This document shows, piece by piece, positions 61,906 to 64,000 of a stretch of 64,000 nt of DNA (positions within the stretch are counted from its first letter, which is position 1; every line of letters starts with the position of its first letter). This stretch comes from Tamarix chinensis. Its lineage: Eukaryota; Streptophyta; Magnoliopsida; Caryophyllales; Tamaricaceae. Made by a program: the position numbers and the translations under genes. The DNA lies in contig CM060174.1 of assembly GCA_030549775.1 (NCBI GenBank), positions 96,922,132 through 96,986,131 of the forward strand, given 5' to 3'. The notes beneath the pieces were generated by a model. The model did not search any database and had not been told where the DNA came from. It saw nothing but the letters and a program-made list of their open reading frames with translations.

Positions 61906-63219
61906 GGTCGGGCTCATCAGTCTTTCACTTTACGTAATTAATGTCTTATTTATGTCTTATTAGGTCACATCACGCCCTTGACATGCATGCCGGTAATGCG
62001 CTACCTCTCCCCTCCAGAAGGACCGTCCCATATGTTGGGACCCATATCTCCCCTTACACTCGACATCCATCCCCGAGGCTATAGACCCTCTCAGCACCTA
62101 TGGCATTAACTCCGTACGTCCTTGTCTCTCTAGGGTTCCTCCTCGAGAGCCCTAATTGGCCTAGGTGGCCCGACCCCCTTTCTAACATCACTCCATCCTC
62201 CATCTCGCCCTCATTCTTCTTAGAAGGTCCCCCAATACAATACTTTATCACCCCGATTCGCGTATGATCGACAAACCCAGTTGCCGTCGAAACCCTAGCT
62301 AGCCGGCCGAAACCCTAGCACGTTACTTCCTCAACAAGCAACCCCCCTCTTCATCCCCGAACTTCCTCCCTCACTTAGAAAGCCCATACTGGTTCTTTAT
62401 GTAGGTGTATTCGCACTCTCAACACCCTTACTCCATCCTCCCTCGATTACTTTCACCCTGGTGCCCTTCAAGCTACCCATTCCCTCTCAAACCCTAATCA
62501 GGCTCTTGGGCGCCCTTACTCCGGCCCATGTAATATCTTACCCCCCAAGTTTCCACCCATCCCTTGGACTCTCCCAACCCTCACTTAACACCCTCATCCC
62601 CCTTTTTCAACGTAAGGATTATACCCATGCAAGCTCTAATCCCCCCATGCAAACTTCCCCCAGGGTCCAATTTCCGTAATCTCCCTTTATCATTCCACGC
62701 TACTAACCCTAGCATGCATGTCCTAGAGGGCCATATCAAGTCATATCATCAATATCAAATAACAACGTAGCACATGTCATGTTCGCATAATACGATGCAC
62801 ACACATATTACCACATTATCCATGCTACGTATTACAAAACGAATGATTCACTACACATGCATAACACATATAACTCATGGCATGCTCATCATTCATCCAC
62901 ATATTACAACACATAAGCACAAGGCCATAGCTTCGTCCCTTACCTAAATCGGCGCCGGGCTTGGAGCACGCTCCTACACCTCCTGGGGTTTGACCCGGTT
63001 CACCTATAAGAGGGAAATACTTAGGGTTAATCTCCCTCTACCGGAATTATCAAAATTCCTATCTTACCCCTATCATGGTCTAATACCAAGGCTAATATTA
63101 AGGATGGGGTTTATAAATAAAGAATAGGGTTATTACTACTCTTACGATAGCTTAAACGGATTATCACTAATTAAAGTAGGTTTTACCAAATCCAGAGTTT
63201 TAGGGTGAGGGTTTCGATA

Positions 63220-63478
63220 TTATTAATAATAATTGCTAATAATACTAACAATAGTAAGAAGACTACTTATAGTAATAATACTCATAATAAGAATAATAAA
63301 GGCTATAATGATACTAACGATGATAATAATAATTGAAATCATAGTGGCATTAGTGATAGTAATATTATCGATAATAATAAAATACTAACACAACCATAAC
63401 CATTTAGATGACAACATCGATAACGATGATAATCATAATAATAATAGCAATAATAATAATAATGATAGGAGTAATGAC

Positions 63479-63525
<47 letters not shown>

Positions 63526-63940
63526 CAATAATAATATTAATAATAACAACAACAACAATAATAATAATAGTAAAACACAAAGGATGGTAAGAGTACTAGA
63601 AATAATATTAATAGGAATAATGACGATAATAATAATAGTGAGAAAAATAAACATAATAACACTAGTATTAATCATAGTAAAAATAATAGTGATGATAGCA
63701 ATAATGATAGTAACAATAATAACAATAATAACAATCACAATAATAATAATCACAATAATAATAATACAATAGTTGTGGCAATACTAAGCATAACAAAAAT
63801 ACTAAGGTAATAATATTAAAGTATAACGTTAAGGATAATAACGATAGTAATAATCGATAAAATAATAGATGCGTTAAATACAACAACAACAACAAAATAA
63901 TAACAAGGATAATAATGATATAATAATAATAATAAGGATA

Positions 63941-63995
<55 letters not shown>

Positions 63996-64000
63996 CCGTA
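63220..64000. repeat. AAT microsatellite block of element E
   Basis: Long AAT/ATA runs with AAC and GAT variants. It continues to the last base of the window. Confidence 0.92.

Larger units (their letters stand above)
60841..64000 (-). mobile_element. Long-LTR-like element E, runs out of the window
   Basis: It begins TGTAACACCCCC at 60841, has the hairpin at 60943-60986, tandem repeats at 61545-61905, the 60-nt mini-exon-like module (62944-63003) and an AAT block from 63220 to the window end. By comparison with the complete members about 1.8-2 kb should follow. The left half of the duplication would be CAACA (60836-60840). Confidence 0.82.

Noticed and set aside
63408..63895. Ile- and Leu-rich open frames
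   Set aside because: They are translations of the AAT microsatellite.

Overview
The window is nuclear DNA of a flowering plant. It is AT-rich, carries a spliced gene for a B3-domain (REM-type) transcription factor, and is otherwise packed with plant transposable elements in many states of decay. The species cannot be named from the sequence.

The one clearly intact gene is on the minus strand between 30407 and 22873. Six exons with matching splice phases join into one open frame of 600 codons that encodes three B3 domains. Its first intron-exon pair recurs once per domain, one intron has a GC donor, and a non-autonomous hAT element sits in intron 2. A decayed half B3 domain at about 50.9 kb, on the same strand, looks like the relic of a tandem paralogue.

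More than half of the window belongs to one family of very long LTR-like elements with no internal coding region, probably solo LTRs. Members have ends close to TGAAATACCCC and GGGGGTGTTACA, a TATA box followed by CCCCC, and 5-bp target duplications. Complete members are 5317-18436 (3.1 kb after removing nested DNA), 8188-18181 (5.1 kb after removal), 11491-16396 (4.9 kb), 38231-40583 (2.35 kb) and 52752-57879 (5.1 kb). Others are 41475-46451 (no duplication found), about 46650-49800 (truncated), 58777-60840 (interrupted) and 60841 to beyond the window end. Shared internal modules are palindromic CpG boxes upstream of TATA, a GC-rich leader, TTA/AAT microsatellites, a mini-exon-like module of 60-62 nt, telobox arrays, a 54-bp CCGGTGGACCGG tandem repeat and a 44-nt hairpin about 100 nt from the 3' end.

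Layout: 1-4.9 kb, degenerate Ty3/gypsy gag-pol and putative 3' LTR. 5.3-18.4 kb, a four-deep nest of three long LTRs and one hAT element, each with its own target duplication. 18.4-22.8 kb, unclassified relics. 22.8-30.4 kb, the B3 gene. 31.5-34.1 kb, a mariner-like pair of ends enclosing an antisense LINE RNase H piece and a MITE. 34.9-38.2 kb, a degenerate LINE. 38.2-49.8 kb, diverged long LTRs. 49.9-52.2 kb, a second MITE copy and the B3 relic. 52.2-58.0 kb, a miniature LTR element (TRIM-like) split by a long LTR. 58.1-64 kb, a hAT-like element and two nested long LTRs.
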